A DNA stretch of 64,000 bases from Liolophura sinensis (Eukaryota; Mollusca; Polyplacophora; Chitonida; Chitonidae), in NCBI RefSeq assembly GCF_032854445.1, contig NC_088300.1:25835608-25899607 (forward strand), given 5' to 3'. How positions within the stretch are numbered: position 1 is the first letter of the stretch; each line of letters starts with the position of its first letter. Positions 1 through 13,222 of this stretch are shown piece after piece. The notes under the pieces were generated by a model. That model made no database searches. It was given only the letters and a program-made list of their open reading frames with translations, and was not told the origin of the DNA. The translations under genes and the position numbers were made by a program.

Positions 1-3000
1 CTGGTCTTTGAAAATGAATTTGTAGATTCCCTTCTGTCTCCCTGATTTAGGGGCCTTGATGATAAAACGCGGTCGACGGCGAGCGGACACACAAAAACAC
101 TTGTGTTGTATGAAGTTTCTTTCCAACAAAAGTCTTGTCATATTTGAACAACTCTATCTTGTGTTGAATTAACACAAGGTCTTCTGTTCAAAGAATTGAA
201 CACAAGGTGCGTCGGATGTTACACACAATATAACAAAGGTTTTTGTTATACCAAAACAAGTGAGGTAGATATGCATAAATAACCTCATTCTGGTTCAACA
301 CAAGTTTGTGTTTCATTATTTTATATGTTTACATGTACTTCACATTTATTTCAAATGAAAGACAGCACCTGACTAATGTTTATGTCCACTGAAAGACTAC
401 CGTTCAAAATATCTTAAACCGGCATTAAATATTTTTTTAGATTTTTTTTAACCCAGTACAAATTTAATGAAACTTCGTCTTGACACAGCTTCAGAACGTC
501 ACTATTATCTAGAGCAGGGTGACGTCACGCTTACTCTAGCTATAATTTACAAGGAACTGGAGCGACGCAGTTTAAATAGCCTGGCTGCAGATGCACGGCC
601 TCGTTCAGGAGCGAGCCTTCGGAAGGGATATGGTGGTGATTTTTAAACGTTTACAAAAAATTACAATAGGACTGTGGTACAGCTAGATTCACGCTCAATT
701 CTGAAACAGACAGAAATTATTCTAGGCACTACTGAGGCTGATGTAGGCATTCGACTACCGCTGGATTTTATTCTTCAATTTTGTAGCGATGGCTTCTAAG
801 ATGAGAGCAGTGCTGACCTAGCTATTGCGGATGTTGTTACAATCAGTGGTGACACAAAATTCCTTAATAAAACAACTCACAAAAAACAATCGGTAGTGAA
901 ATAGAAAGCGCCTAGTAACGAAATAAAACCACTAGTGAAATAAAAATTAACCAGTTATGAAATGCCAGTCCTGAAGTAAAGAACAACCAGTTGTGACATA
1001 AAATGAGATTTTTTCATTACTGGCTGATTTTGCTGGTTTTTATTTCACTACTGGGTTCTCCTTTAGCGGTGAGATGAATTTATTGCACCGAGTATTTTAC
1101 AAAGTGAATCAATTTTCCATTTCCAGTGAAACGAAAGTTCAAAAAGTTGAAGCTGTTACATGGGCGTTAACGTCCGCGTTCAACACCCGTTCACGCCCGT
1201 AGTACGAGATTGCATAAAATTTCACGAGATTTCACAGCATGTCATGAATTTTTAAGAGACTTTGGGAGATTTCACGAGATGTGAAGATTTCATAAGGTAT
1301 TCCGAAATTTTGTGTGTCTCATTTCGCATACGTGTCTTGTGCGTTCCTCTTCGGCGAATGCTTTCTTTGTCAGGAGTGGTAGTTTTGTGTAAGCGATTTT
1401 GTGTATTATTTGATTCTTGCCCCTGTATTGTAATCTGAGGAACTGGTAATAAATGCTACAAAATTCCGAAACAAATTTTTTGCCGAAGGTATAACATATT
1501 TCATTTCCGCTGTTTGTGCAGTGTATCAATAACACAGTGATTGCTGAGAAATCAATGTGACTAGAGTGACTTCCGAGTGAACTGCAACGTCCGAACTGCG
1601 AACTCGCTGTACGATTTGCACATACTATGGGTCTATAGTCAGTAATCAAAGAAGTTGAGAAATAATGAAACGCCGTTTTCACGTCCAAGATATTACTTAA
1701 TATGTTTAGTATCTAACTCGAAATGAGTTGATTTCTTAAATCTTGCTTCAACTTCGCTGTTTGTATTATACATGTATAATATGATAATATAATATGCAGG
1801 AAACCAAGAATAAAGTACATGCACTGACGACAAAATATGAAGAGTTGGGAGAGGATGTTTTACAAGTTGAGTAATGTATCGCCTGGTCCTTATAATGAAC
1901 AAGAAATGTAAGTAACTTCGTCTTGCATAATACAAATCACAAAAGAAGAAAGTGTGAATAATTTGAAACAATCTAATGGATGGGCTGCGATTTTCATCAA
2001 AATTGTGGTTTTACCCGGCTCATCTTGCTTCTTTGTCAGGCAGCACGGAATGGAGCTCACACGAACCACCCCACCCCCCACCCCCTCCAAAAACGCGCAC
2101 TGTTAAAGTGGATTAGTCCAAATAGAGAGGGCTGAAAGGTTACGCCTGCCTCTATCAAACTTACTTGTGTGACTTGGCGTGACGCTTTACAAAATAAATA
2201 TTCACCAAAGGCCCGTTCACTGTATCAATTAGTTGTATGCAACAAATTGTCATGTGTAAACCAAGAAATTGCGGCAATTTTAAGTGTATGCAACACGTTG
2301 CATGCGAGTTGCAACAAACAGAATCGGCTCTATTTTCATCCAACAAGTTGTACGTGTTAACCAATGAAAAAGCACCATCGGATCACGTGACACCTGTCAC
2401 ATGGCAAACAACACGACGTCAAAAGTAGGTTCGCTGAATCGCGGTTTGAAACAAGAGGACACTGAGAGGTTTGTATTTGGTCCAACGTATTCAAAGAGAT
2501 ATCACTGGAAAGCCGCTTGCTGCGTTCATGGCCAATGAAATGAAGGGCGAAAACGCGAAGCAAACAGTCGCGATGGGCGTAATATACACTGATCAGAAAC
2601 GTTTCTAAAAGTAATTCAGCTAACAGCCACGAGTTACCTTAATTACCCCTTTGCGATCGATCGTGCTTGTGCCGAGCCGATTACAGTAGCGGTTGAAATG
2701 GACATACTTAAAGAACCAGTTGGTAAGTTCAATCATCTCACCCCCGCCCCCATGCCACCAACTACACCATCTTAAGTTTGTGGGCGCATGAAGCATACGA
2801 AGATTGTCTTTTGTCACATGTATTATTCTTTATTTTGCGTATGAGTTTATATATACTTTTTTATTTTCTTTATGTTTTATTTGACGAGTGGAGAAAAACA
2901 TGTCATTTGTGTAACGCGACATGAAACTTTTGGTCATGCTGAGTATATAAAGTTTTGACTATCATCCAAATAGGTTAAATAGCATTTTATGTTCCAGCAA

Positions 3001-3703
3001 GAAATATGAATGTTTGTACTACACACTGCGCCTGGAAAAGGTGTTATCAACGACTTTTGCGTTTAGGACAATGTTGTCTGTTTAGATCGGCACCTTGAAG
3101 CGTTTTTGACTAAAACTCTAATTATGATAACTCCATTGATCAGAAACATGACTTCCCGAGCTTTTAGCTTCACGTTGTCGATAAACTTGGCTTCTAAACG
3201 ATTTGCAAGGAATGATCAGTTATACTTAATTTAGCCTGAGTAGTTCCATATACTGTACGTTATATATGTATATATAAAGTGAAATGTGTATTGGCCTTTA
3301 TATGATAGCAATCACGTGGGAATCAAAGCAAAACTGATGATGGTCGAACAATGTCTCTTAAAGTGGAAGAAATAGAAAACCAGCCGATTGCACATGTATG
3401 TTCTTGTGCCCTGCTGTGTAAGGCGAAAACGCTATGGATGTTGGGACGATATAATAATCGGTAACGCTTTTGTTTTTTTTCTAAAAAACAACTTAAGTTT
3501 GCAAAATGTACAGTTTGTACCAGCTTTCAAGTTTTTGTGAAAGGCACCTATGCATACCAAATTTTAAATTATTTTTCTTTCCAAAATATTTGTAAACGAC
3601 AAACGCCAGCGAGGGGAAAAGAATCAATACTTTAACATAAAGCGTCAGGACTCGTGTATCTAGATATACGATTGAAATTCGATACTATCTTTTCATTTTA
3701 TAC
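1..3703. other. Intergenic or far-3' region, no gene seen
   Basis: No exon of the neighbouring P450 copy or any other recognisable coding segment was found on either strand. Bases 100-320 are rich in short inverted repeats, for example CTTGTGTT-gaatt-AACACAAG near 161-181 and ATAACAAA-ggt-TTTTGTTAT near 230-250. A CRE-like TGACGTCA sits near 521. Open frames here, including one of 132 codons at 1,290-1,688, lack family resemblance and are treated as chance. Confidence 0.5.
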
Positions 3704-3956
3704 CTTGGTCCGGCTGAAAACGGCACGTAACAATACGGGTCTCGGGTTAGGAAAGTCTCTGACATAAACCGCTCGGGTCGAAACTCCTGAAAAATCAACG
3801 TTTCATGCAGCTTTTAGCAAAATTGCTCATTACGGTATCGGCAATTGTAAGCTAATAAGATAGTTGATAACCCTATCTTTATTTACCGTTTACCTATACG
3901 TGATTTAAGATTTTACTCATTGATACACTGATTTGATTTAACTGATCAGCCTTATA

Positions 3957-4157
3957 GGTCCTACTCAAAAACATTTCACTTACACGACGGCGGTCATGCA
4001 CCATTATGCAGTGGGGAAAATGGACAGAGGAAACCCACGAACATCCGCAAGTTTTCTGGAAGATCGGATAGGAAGCCAGGGTAAGCTGGGCTTGAACTCA
4101 CAGCTTTAATTCCCTGAGTCATTGCGCCGCACTGACCACTCGGCCACAGAGGCCCCC
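3957..4157 (-). mobile_element. SINE family 1, diverged near-full copy
   Basis: Reads on the minus strand from a tRNA-like head (GGCCTCTGTGGCCGAGTGGT) through the B-box-like GAGTTCAAG to the shared 3' module around TCACTTACACGACGGCGG. It lies just upstream of the exon 10 acceptor in intron 9 of P450 copy A. No AAAT tail remains. Confidence 0.8.
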
Positions 4158-4197
4158 TTTATTCATATAGGCCTACATATACTCACTACTGTTCAGA

Positions 4198-4270
4198 TGT
4201 TATTTGTTTGATTGGTGCACTCAAGAATATTTCACTTATACAACGGCGGTCAACATTATGGTGAGAGTAT
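4198..4270 (-). mobile_element. SINE family 1, 3' fragment
   Basis: Only the tail and 3' module survive (TTTGTTTGATTGG, then TCAAGAATATTTCACTTATA and CAACGGCGG). It lies in intron 9 of P450 copy A, beside another copy in the same orientation. Confidence 0.75.
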
Positions 4271-6129
4271 CCTCTATCTTTCGTGCTTGTGGAGCAGTGA
4301 TGTTATATGCTACCATATAGATGTGCAAACACAGCCTTTAGGCAGGAAGACCTTACGCCCCATTTAGGACTTTTCGCCTTTACGTTGGTCTTTCATAGCT
4401 TGCAGTAAGGTACATGTAAGCTCTTTTAGATTTTTCCCCTCTAATTCTCCCGACTTACACAAAGAGCGGGATGTTTCACTGGAAAGGGTCAAAGGGTCGA
4501 AAGCTTTGAACTCAGGCAGTGTTCAGGTAGAAAGATTCCCGCTTCCATTTCGTTTACACTTTTTGTGTATAGTTGTTTGCGCTATTATCTTCAGTAATAT
4601 AAATTTGCATATGTCAAGTGGCCCTACCTCAGGGTTTTCCCAGACATCCGCATTACGATGGACCAGCATGATGGCCAGTTGTAGGACCATGCCTGGTGGG
4701 ATCGTCACACCATCTATGACACATGGCTTTGTCGTCTGACGGGAGACAACCGGGACTGGCGGATACACACGCAGCACCTCCTTCAGGAACAACGATGTAT
4801 ACTTCAAGTTAGAGAGGTCGTTCCTAAAACACAAAAAGCAGCCTATAAATATTTTTGATTTTTCATGATTCAAGGCGCCATATAAAGTGACATAATGTAC
4901 TTTTTACCTGGAGTCTGCTTCGCAAAACAGTTTTCACTTAGAATTAACTGATACTGATGCCAACCTACCTCCATCCTCCCCTTTTAGTGTTAATGCAGCA
5001 CTTTAGTCAAGCACCATATCAAATGTGACGTGATTGACAAGGAAAGCTGTGATTGACAAGGAAAGCTGTGAAAAATATGATTTACGGTGTTGTGAAGTGG
5101 TTGTTAGTTATATGTAAGACATTAAAGATGGCTACATACAAGGACATTCCAGTAGTTTCACGTGCGCATGAAGTGAAGAACCATTCTCTACCATTCCAGA
5201 TACGTCCTGTCTCCTAGCAACTCGTCAACTTCTTCCCTGACCCTCTCCTGCATATCCGGGTATTTTGCTAACGCATATAATGTCCACGAGGTGGCGCTGG
5301 CAGTGGTGTCATGACCTATTTGAGCAGTACGAAGTGAAAGTATATAGAAAATCATGTACTCTGACGAGGAAAAGAAACTATTTATATCAATTCTATTGTA
5401 TTTATCGGTTTTCCGTGGATTTACGCATGTGCATGTAAAATGAAATTATCGCATTTTAAACCATCATTGGCAAATATACCAATGTACACAGTCAGTGTAT
5501 TCCGAAGTACAAAGGTTTACAGGATATATAAAATACATGTTCTTATGAATAGGAGACCCTTGGAGAGTCATTGACCTACCTTCAAACAAGAACGTATCGG
5601 CCTCAGCACGAATGTCTTCCGTGCTCAGCCCAACTCCATGCTCGTCTTCAGCAGTCAGCAAAATGTCGAGAAAATCCAGATGGCTCTTTTTGGGAGCATC
5701 AGGATTTTTGTCCTATTTTACATTAAAACATTTGGTGTAAGCAGTGATGTAAGCTGAAAAATTGTGTTAGTTTCCTTTCAAGAAGAAAAATATGTTATAA
5801 GTATAAACAATCGTGTCAGCTGAAACAGGGAGTGCTATATTTTGGAATCCGTGAAAGTTAGTTATACGTTGCTTAATTTCACGACAGTGGATACCTCTTA
5901 TTCATAAAATTTTATTGACTTACCAGCATTTCTTTTCTCTCCCGGATCAACTTCTCGCAAAATGTGTGAACGTAATTCAGGTGCTGTTGATTTTCTCTGC
6001 CGAATTTGCTCAGTGAAAAGAAGAAGTCTATGTACAAATGGGGACGCCTGTAGCATGATGGAAGAACGCAATTGATAACACGAAACTATTTGGCTGAATT
6101 TAATCATCGCATATAGGAACTACTCAGTG

Positions 6130-7045
6130 TTGCTAGTGATACACAGTGTTGTGGAAAAATGCACATCTACATAATTTTGTGTACCAGCAGTACACAGTGT
6201 TGTGGAAAAATGCACATCTACATAATTTTGTGTACCAGCAGTACACAGTGTTGTGGAAAATGCAAATCTAAATAATTTTGTGTACCAGCAGTACACAGTG
6301 TTGTGGAAAAATGCAAATCTAAATAATTTTGTGTACCAGCAGTACACAGTGTTGTGGAAAAATGCACATCTACATAAGTTTGTGTACCAGCAGTACACAG
6401 TGTTGTGGAAAAATGCAAATCTACATAATTTTGTGTACCAGCAGTACACAGTGTTGTGGAAAATGCAAATCTACATAAGTTTGTGTACCAGCAGTACACA
6501 GTGTTGTGGAAAAATGCAAATCTACATAATTTTGTGTACCAGCAGTACACAGTGTTGTGGAAAAATGCAAATCTACATAATTTTGTGTACCAGCAGTACA
6601 CAGTGTTGTGGAAAAATGCAAATCTACATAATTTTGTGTACCAGCAGTACACAGTGTTGTGGAAAAATGCAAATCTACATAATTTTGTGTACCAGCAGTA
6701 CACAGTGTTGTGGAAAAATGCACATCTACATAAGTTTGTGTACCAGCAGTACACAGTGTTGTGGAAAAATGCAAATCTACATAATTTTGTGTACCAGCAG
6801 TACACAGTGTTGTGGAAAAATGCAAATCTACATAATTTTGTGTACCAGCAGTACACAGTGTTGTGGAAAAATGCACATCTACATAAGTTTGTGTACCAGC
6901 AGTACACAGTGTTGTAGAAAAATGCAAATCTACATAATTTTGTGTACCAGCAATACACAGTGTTGTAGAAAAATGCACATCTACATAATTTTGTGTACCA
7001 GCAGTACACAGTGTTGTGGAAAAATGCAAATCTACATAATTGTGT
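6130..7045. repeat. 51-bp minisatellite, about 18 units, each with a hairpin
   Basis: Tandem 51-bp unit (ACACAGTGTTGTGGAAAAAT, then GCAAATCTACATAATTTTGT, then GTACCAGCAGT) lying in intron 5 of P450 copy A. The array ends about 80 bp from the exon 6 acceptor. Each unit carries a perfect inverted repeat, TGTGTAC-cagca-GTACACA. Units vary mainly at two positions (GCAAATC or GCACATC; AATTTTG or AAGTTTG), giving a two-letter pattern along the array. Two units are 50 bp because of an A-run deletion. Because 51 is a multiple of 3, long open frames appear on both strands; these are not genes. Confidence 0.95.
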
Positions 7046-8403
7046 GATTCATGTGCCACATCCAAAGTGACCTGTGTATATATGTGTGCACAACTGATAC
7101 ACATGTCACTGTTGATGCGCAAATTTGTACACAATCGTTTTAAGCGAGTATTAATAACGAACAGTAACTAATTATCTAAAGTCAATGGCATAGGGTAATA
7201 GAACTTGATAAAAGAGCACGCCGATCGGAGGACGCATGAAAGTAAAACTTCAGCTCAATAAATAAAGTACTGTAGTCGTGAAGTTTGTTATTCATGGTAT
7301 GTAATACGCACACAGAGCATTTGCGATGAAACACCCCCTTGTGTCATTGAGCTTTATATGCATTTAATACTTCAGGTCAATACATATAGTACCTTTCTAA
7401 ATATTACCATTTCACATTTACTTTAACATTTATTACAATACACTTTAAGATACCGATTCCTAACATTTTGTTGAACATTCTAATACACAACACGCCAAGT
7501 CATGAAGTTTGTAATTTACGGTATTTAATATGCACACAGCGATGGAACATTCCCTTTGCGGTATTGCGCTCTACGTGTGTGCAAAACTTGAGCTCAATAC
7601 ATGTAGCGCTTATTAAACACCACCCTTAACATTTGCTGAACATTGCTTTCCCTGTTACTGAATGGCATGATCTAACAACATTTAATACCCTTGTTCACAT
7701 AAAATTTTCTCTAAAATGACAAATCTAGACGAATTATTTACTATTTAAGCACACGTGAAGTTAACAGAAAAAAATCGTTGGTGCAATATTCACGGAAGGA
7801 CATCTGTACCGATCTATATGGATTATGTCGCCTTACGTCTTAGGCCAACACCCAACCACACATCAATAATCTCTTTAAATCTGGTGTAACCTATAACATA
7901 TAGATTTGCTATTGTCGCAATCGTCATGTGCCGACATCAGGCAGCGGATAAGAGAACCACGAGACCGTTTTACACGAAGCAACAAAGGTTAATTCAAAAA
8001 AGTGGAATAAACCAATGAGGGTTGTGATTTTGAATCGCCAAAATTGTAAAAGGGCTACACAAAGGTTTCAGTACAAAGTTATTGCACTTACAAATGTCCT
8101 CTCCAGTACCAATCTCGCCAAGCGCCTGACAGCTTTAGCATATGGATGAAGATTTTCTCTACAAAAAAGACAGAAATCGAAATGGATATATTGTAACGAG
8201 TTGATTACACCTGCGCCTGTTGTTTCAAAAGACAATTGGTCTGGATTAAAACCCTGATAGTTGTTTTAAAGGATAAAACAGGTTTTGATAGTTAGGCCTG
8301 GGTTAAATTTAATGCGCTGTTGAACAACCGACAAAGTCTTACATTTAAAACAATATAGCATCCATAAGATGGCCAAAGTGACATTTCCAGGATTGTGTTC
8401 ATC

Positions 8404-8590
8404 ACAGAATATTTATTTATTTATAAATAAATGGTGTTTTACGGCGTACTCAGCAAAATAATTCATTTATATATCCATCCCAACGTTTATGAGTACAAGA
8501 AACCGGACAGAACCCGAGTGGAAAAGCTCGCGTACCTCATCAGTTGGATTCGAACTCTTTTACCCAATAGTCAATTGATAACAGTTTGGC
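8404..8590 (-). mobile_element. SINE family 1, degenerate copy
   Basis: A TTTATTTATTTAT tail followed by GGTGTTTTACGGCGTACTCA matches the family 3' end. Further in, ACCGGACAGAACCCGAGTGG and GATTCGAACTC recall the middle and the B box. It lies in intron 4 of P450 copy A. Confidence 0.55.
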
Positions 8591-9417
8591 AACTTAATCA
8601 GAATCAAGTAATCACACTGTAGTCGCTGCTTTGCCTTAACTTGCCTTGTTTTTTTCACTATTCAGTACATTTTGTATCAAAATCTGATACACAAAAATAT
8701 GCGGCGGTATCACAACAAAACAAAAGACTAGAACTTGGAGAGACGAGAGTGTGATACGTTAATTGGTTTAAAGTTACATGTAACTCTTCAAAGACACAAG
8801 AGAATCTAAGAGTCAAGTTTCTTATACCACTCAGGCCAAAGAGGGGCGTTTCAGTCGATAATCGCACGTATTTCCAATACAACCTAAAACACCCGTTTCC
8901 AAGGAATATGTAAGAAATATTATAAATAATACATGAAGCTGGAAGTCAGTAAGAGGGAAAGAGTCAGCAGCTCTCAGTTATGCAGAGAAGACATTCCATA
9001 GTCCAGGCATGACACACAATTCAAATTTCAAGTTCGCAGTCCTGGACAATTTACAGCTCGAATCCAAATAAACGTATGTCAGTTGCGCTTCAATTGCAGC
9101 TGTTCATTAAAGCAAAATGTTGATAAAATACAGTCCATATACAGTCAGGGCAAAGCAGAATTAGATATTAGCTGTGTCACATAGATCGCTGCATTACATT
9201 AACAGCCTTGCCCGGGATCCCAAGGAGGAAGTAGTCAATACAAAACACATACCCAGCGTCTTGGATGTTGTCTTTATAGGAGAAGGCACACTGTAACATC
9301 ACATCTAAGGTGTACAACGCCATGTGATTGAACACTTCGATCGATTCCCCACTTCTCGACATGTCGTTCCAACTTAGCCTGTTAAACCGATGTGACACGA
9401 AAATAGTTATTACTTAT

Positions 9418-9510
9418 CTGTGGTTTTTACGCCGGATTCGTAATATTTCTCTTATACGACGGCGGCCAACATTATGGTGGGAAAAGCCGGGTAGAACCCT
9501 CAGGTTCTGC
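9418..9510 (-). mobile_element. SINE family 1, 3' fragment
   Basis: GTTTTTACGCCG, TTATACGACGGCGGCCAACA and TTATGGTGGGAAAAGCCGGG match the family 3' half. It sits just upstream of exon 4 of P450 copy A, in intron 3. Confidence 0.8.
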
Positions 9511-11339
9511 TTTAAATCTTAACGTTAAACCCCATGAAGACTGTTTGTCAGAGGTGCGTTGGGTGACAATCTGAATAATGGGCGTTGTCAAGCATAATTT
9601 GGCGGAGTGAGATAAATGTTACGTAATGTCTAATTGACTTCATTTTAAGTCCTACTTTTTACAATGCCATGTTTTAAATCGTTTTTAAGTTTTGGTAGAA
9701 AACAACCATACAAAATGAAATTTATTTTATTTCTAGTAACCATATGGTCTCACGCTAGTACGGCGTCAGAGTTTAATGTTAGGAAATTTTGTTATAAAAT
9801 AAGAGAAAAAAGAGAAAGTTTATTCGCAGCACTATAGGCTTTGTTTCTGCGTGGATTTTGCTCTAAATGCTGATGGGACTGCTATGGTAACGCATTACTC
9901 TTCACCCCCATTATCCAGCATGCCAATGGTTTTGAATAGTTATGACGTCAACCGAGGCATTGGAGTATATGTCTGAAAAACGGGCTTAATAAGTTTAACA
10001 TCATATATTTAGAAAAAGTATTCGAACTGCATTTTTCCTTCAATAATAGAGACTTATCAATGTGTAGAGCATTTGCTGTTACCTGTCACTGACTAAAGGC
10101 AAATTATAGTGAGTATGAGTGATTTTAGAGATAGCCGATTAGGCGATAAGTTAAGAAAAACAACAGTTTATAGCTGATTCATTCTGCTACGCTAGCACTC
10201 TCCCCACTCGGCCAAGGAGGGCACGACATGAATATGACCCATGAGAATAAATTTCTGAAGGGATTGCAGTATAAGATGATTCTTATACAAGAAAATGTTT
10301 GTCATCCTGCTTAGATAAGCCTGAATATAGCTATAACAATGTGTTACATTACATCCATCGGCTTATATACAGGTAGCAGGAACTTTCACGTACAGTTTAA
10401 CATATTGTTAGTGTAAAACATACCAGAAGGACGTCGGCAGCCTCGTTGTAGATCGTTACGTACGGCCTCAAAACGTTAAAATGGAACGCTGACGTCAGTA
10501 ATTTCCGGTTCCGCTCCCATTTAGCGCCACTGCTGATCAGTAACCCGTCTCCTGATGAGCATAAAAATGGAGGCAGAGTTAAGAGGCGACATAAAGTTTC
10601 CTCATGTAGAAAAGCGAGGAGTTTTTCGATGCTCTTTATTCCAATGAATGGGTTCTGAGATTTGAAGGTGTTTTACATCCTCTGTCACATCTGATGAAAA
10701 GGGCCTATATTATAATTCTTAAAAATGTTTTCCCAGAAGAGATGATCATTACATCTGGAAAAACATATTTTACAGCTTTGCAGATGTACTATTATATTTT
10801 ATATATCCTAGGTGAAAATCAATAAAGCCAAACCATTGCCTGCAATTGCTACAAAGTGTTACATTCATAATTAACATTGTACAAAGGCCTATAACCGATA
10901 CGTCCATGAAAAGGGTTATTTAGAAATCCAATTATTACTCCCGCGTTGCTTCACCTACAGAAGTCCCACTTAAATTGTACAACGATTATTTAGCTTACCT
11001 AACCAGGGTCTGAGGAGGTAGTAGTCGAACCTCATTTTGGTAGCTTTGGGTTCCGCTGTTTTCATCACATGTTTAATCGTATCGGAGTGAACAAGGAATA
11101 AGACTGGTTGTAAACTAGTCCGCCAGGTGGCGAAAACTCGGTTGTTATCGCGGGCCATTTCTAATGCACGGCTGATCATATTGTCAATGCCTCCTGCTCT
11201 TGCCTGCATACAAAAATTCCATTTTTGTAAATTAATTAAAAATTAAATTTAATAAAAAAAATGATACCAAAACTTCTCAACTGCAGTGAAACAAGACAGC
11301 ATTTTGAATATTTCTAACCAGCTAAAACAAATAATAGCG

Positions 11340-11565
11340 CTATCAAGTTTTTTTACTTAATCCTGCTGAGCCATGCTGCTAGGTTGCTTATAAACTGCTG
11401 TTGTTTAAACATTTATATGAATAGTTAGAAGAAAAAAAAACCGAAAGAGGTGAACTGACAAGAGGCCGTTTTGCACCAGTTATACATGCAACCATTTGCC
11501 TACCATGACACTGTCGTCGCTGCTCTGATTTTACTTTCCAGGCTGTAGTATTATTCTAAACCACA
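11340..11565. repeat. Diverged dispersed repeat, partner at 46.43-46.65 kb
   Basis: The block from TTAATCCTGCTGAGCCATG to CAGGCTGTAGTATT aligns in order with 46,430-46,650 (TAATTCTGCTTAAGCCATGG, ACCATTTGCC, TCGTCRCTRCTCTG, GCTGTAGT). No coding sense, no clear ends. It lies in intron 1 of P450 copy A. Confidence 0.5.
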
Positions 11566-13222
11566 TTGTTCAAGGAATACCTCACATTCAATGTGCTTGA
11601 TGTGTGCTTCATTTGAACACACTTCGGCTTCTGTGTATATGGTACACAAAACCAGCGAGTTGGGGTGTCGCCTTCGGTACTGATCAATACAACGCACAAC
11701 TTTCATATCCTATAATGATAAACTACGAATTTTCAAACCATTAAATACATGATGAAGCTTTCAACCAAACCATGTCTGTCCTTGAAAAACCTAATCAGTC
11801 TTAAAAATAGTATTGTTGTCTGTCTTTTGACAACTACAGTGTAGTCCAATAAGAACACAGAATCCGTTATAAGGATTAGTTACGTACATGATGCAGTGTT
11901 CCCCAAAACCAATGTCTCTCCTTGGACGGGAACTGTAATGCTGCTTTCCTCAAGGCTCTATATTGAATGTAGAACGGTACGATATGGTATAAAAGCCACG
12001 TGACCACTGCACCCAGAATGAGACTGAGCACACCCAAATTAAGGTTGACTTCCATGTTTGTATCTTTAGGACTTGACACTGTCCTAACTCTGAAAACATA
12101 AACAATTTACCTTGTGTTATTTCTTTATTTACCTTCTTTATTTACTATTACGACGGTCATCATACTTACAGATTGGGAAAACCGATTGGAGGAAAGCGGT
12201 AGTCCCCCTTTTTCTTCAAGTTCCGGTAATGGTCAAATCAATAATTCCGAAATAAAGCACAGCTGTCCCTTGAAGGCATTCGCAGACTACCAGAGATTCG
12301 CTCTCTTCTGGATTGACTCTGGTATCTGGTGGTTAATTCGAGTTCAATTGAAATACATGTGGCATGTGTCGACCATTGAAGTGCTAGAACAAAGGGGCTG
12401 CTGTGACCAATCAGAGTATCGTAAGTGTGCAAACTTGGGGTCACATGATCACATGACTTAGATATCTATGGCAACATGTGAATGAAGGTTACACATGGGA
12501 AATTGGGTCCAAGATTTGCCTTCGAACTGAAGCGTGAAGGAGCACTGACTGGATTATACTGCCACACGGACATTTTAGGTTGTTGATACACTATACATTT
12601 CTGCACTATTATCTTGCACCTAGTTAAAATATATCAGAATTTTGCCTGTTTTGGGTAGAACTGAAAAACTCAACAAGTTAAGAATAACCTGCACAACTGA
12701 ACCGAACTACATGTAATGTTCAAAACAATCAAGGGTCCTATTGCAGCGCAGCAAAAAAGAACGTCAGACTTTGTGAAGGTGCTAGATGGCCAAGCGGTCC
12801 GTTATACTCATTGATGTGAATGAACTCAGGTGCTGGACACCAGCATCCGGAGTTTCCCTGTGGCTTTACGTCAGGCAACTTGCCAGATGCGGCTGTTTCA
12901 GTCTGGTTTGCTTGACGTGCTCATTTTACATGGTCCATAAACCCAACCCCGTCAAATAAGTAAAATATTGTCAGCGAAATCCGTCTTTATACATGACGGT
13001 CATACAAGTAAATGGTTAACTAAATAAACTATTAATCAACATGCGTTAAACGAAGCTACAGTCAACTAGCTAGGTGAACTCACAAGTGGCCATCTTTAGC
13101 TTTTACAATTCTTCTGGTATACATACAATTTACTAAGAATTATCTCACGTCCAGCAGGTTAAACGACAAGGCCAATAGGCAGTACTCGGGTGATCTTACA
13201 AGAAGATCTTACATAAGATCAT

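Larger units (their letters stand above)
3704..12089 (-). pseudogene. Cytochrome P450 family 4 copy A, frame-disrupted and 3' incomplete
   Basis: Tandem paralogue of the intact CYP4 gene at 18.7-26.1 kb. Exons: 11888-12055 (start ATG 12055), 10999-11203, 10424-10551, 9253-9378, 8092-8158, 5924-6047, 5580-5712, 5192-5315, 4628-4823, 3704-3786. A 5'-leader acceptor lies at 12090/12089. Visible are the N-terminal membrane anchor, FLFEGHDTTAS in helix I split across exons 7/8, the K-helix ExxR (KEVLRVYPP), and EFRPERF to FSAGPR at the end of exon 10. Two defects stand out against copy B. Exon 4 is 126 nt rather than 125, with an extra G in a GGGG run near 9345-9350. Exon 5 is 67 nt rather than 66, with an extra T in the TTT before its donor at 8092. 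Either shifts the frame. Exons 11 (NCIG, with the haem cysteine) and 12 are not found in the 3.7 kb downstream. The call is a pseudogene; both indels are in homopolymers, so assembly error is possible, and the last exons could lie beyond the window. Confidence 0.75.

Noticed and set aside
1290-1688. 132-codon minus-strand frame
   Set aside because: Low-complexity and AT-rich stretches, no domain, no splice context; length is within chance for 64 kb of six-frame reading.
6120-7134. Long open frames (109-264 codons) on both strands with repeating Tyr-Cys-Trp or Asn-Leu-His units
   Set aside because: They are translations of a 51-bp tandem repeat whose length is a multiple of three; they lie inside a P450 intron and are open in several frames at once.
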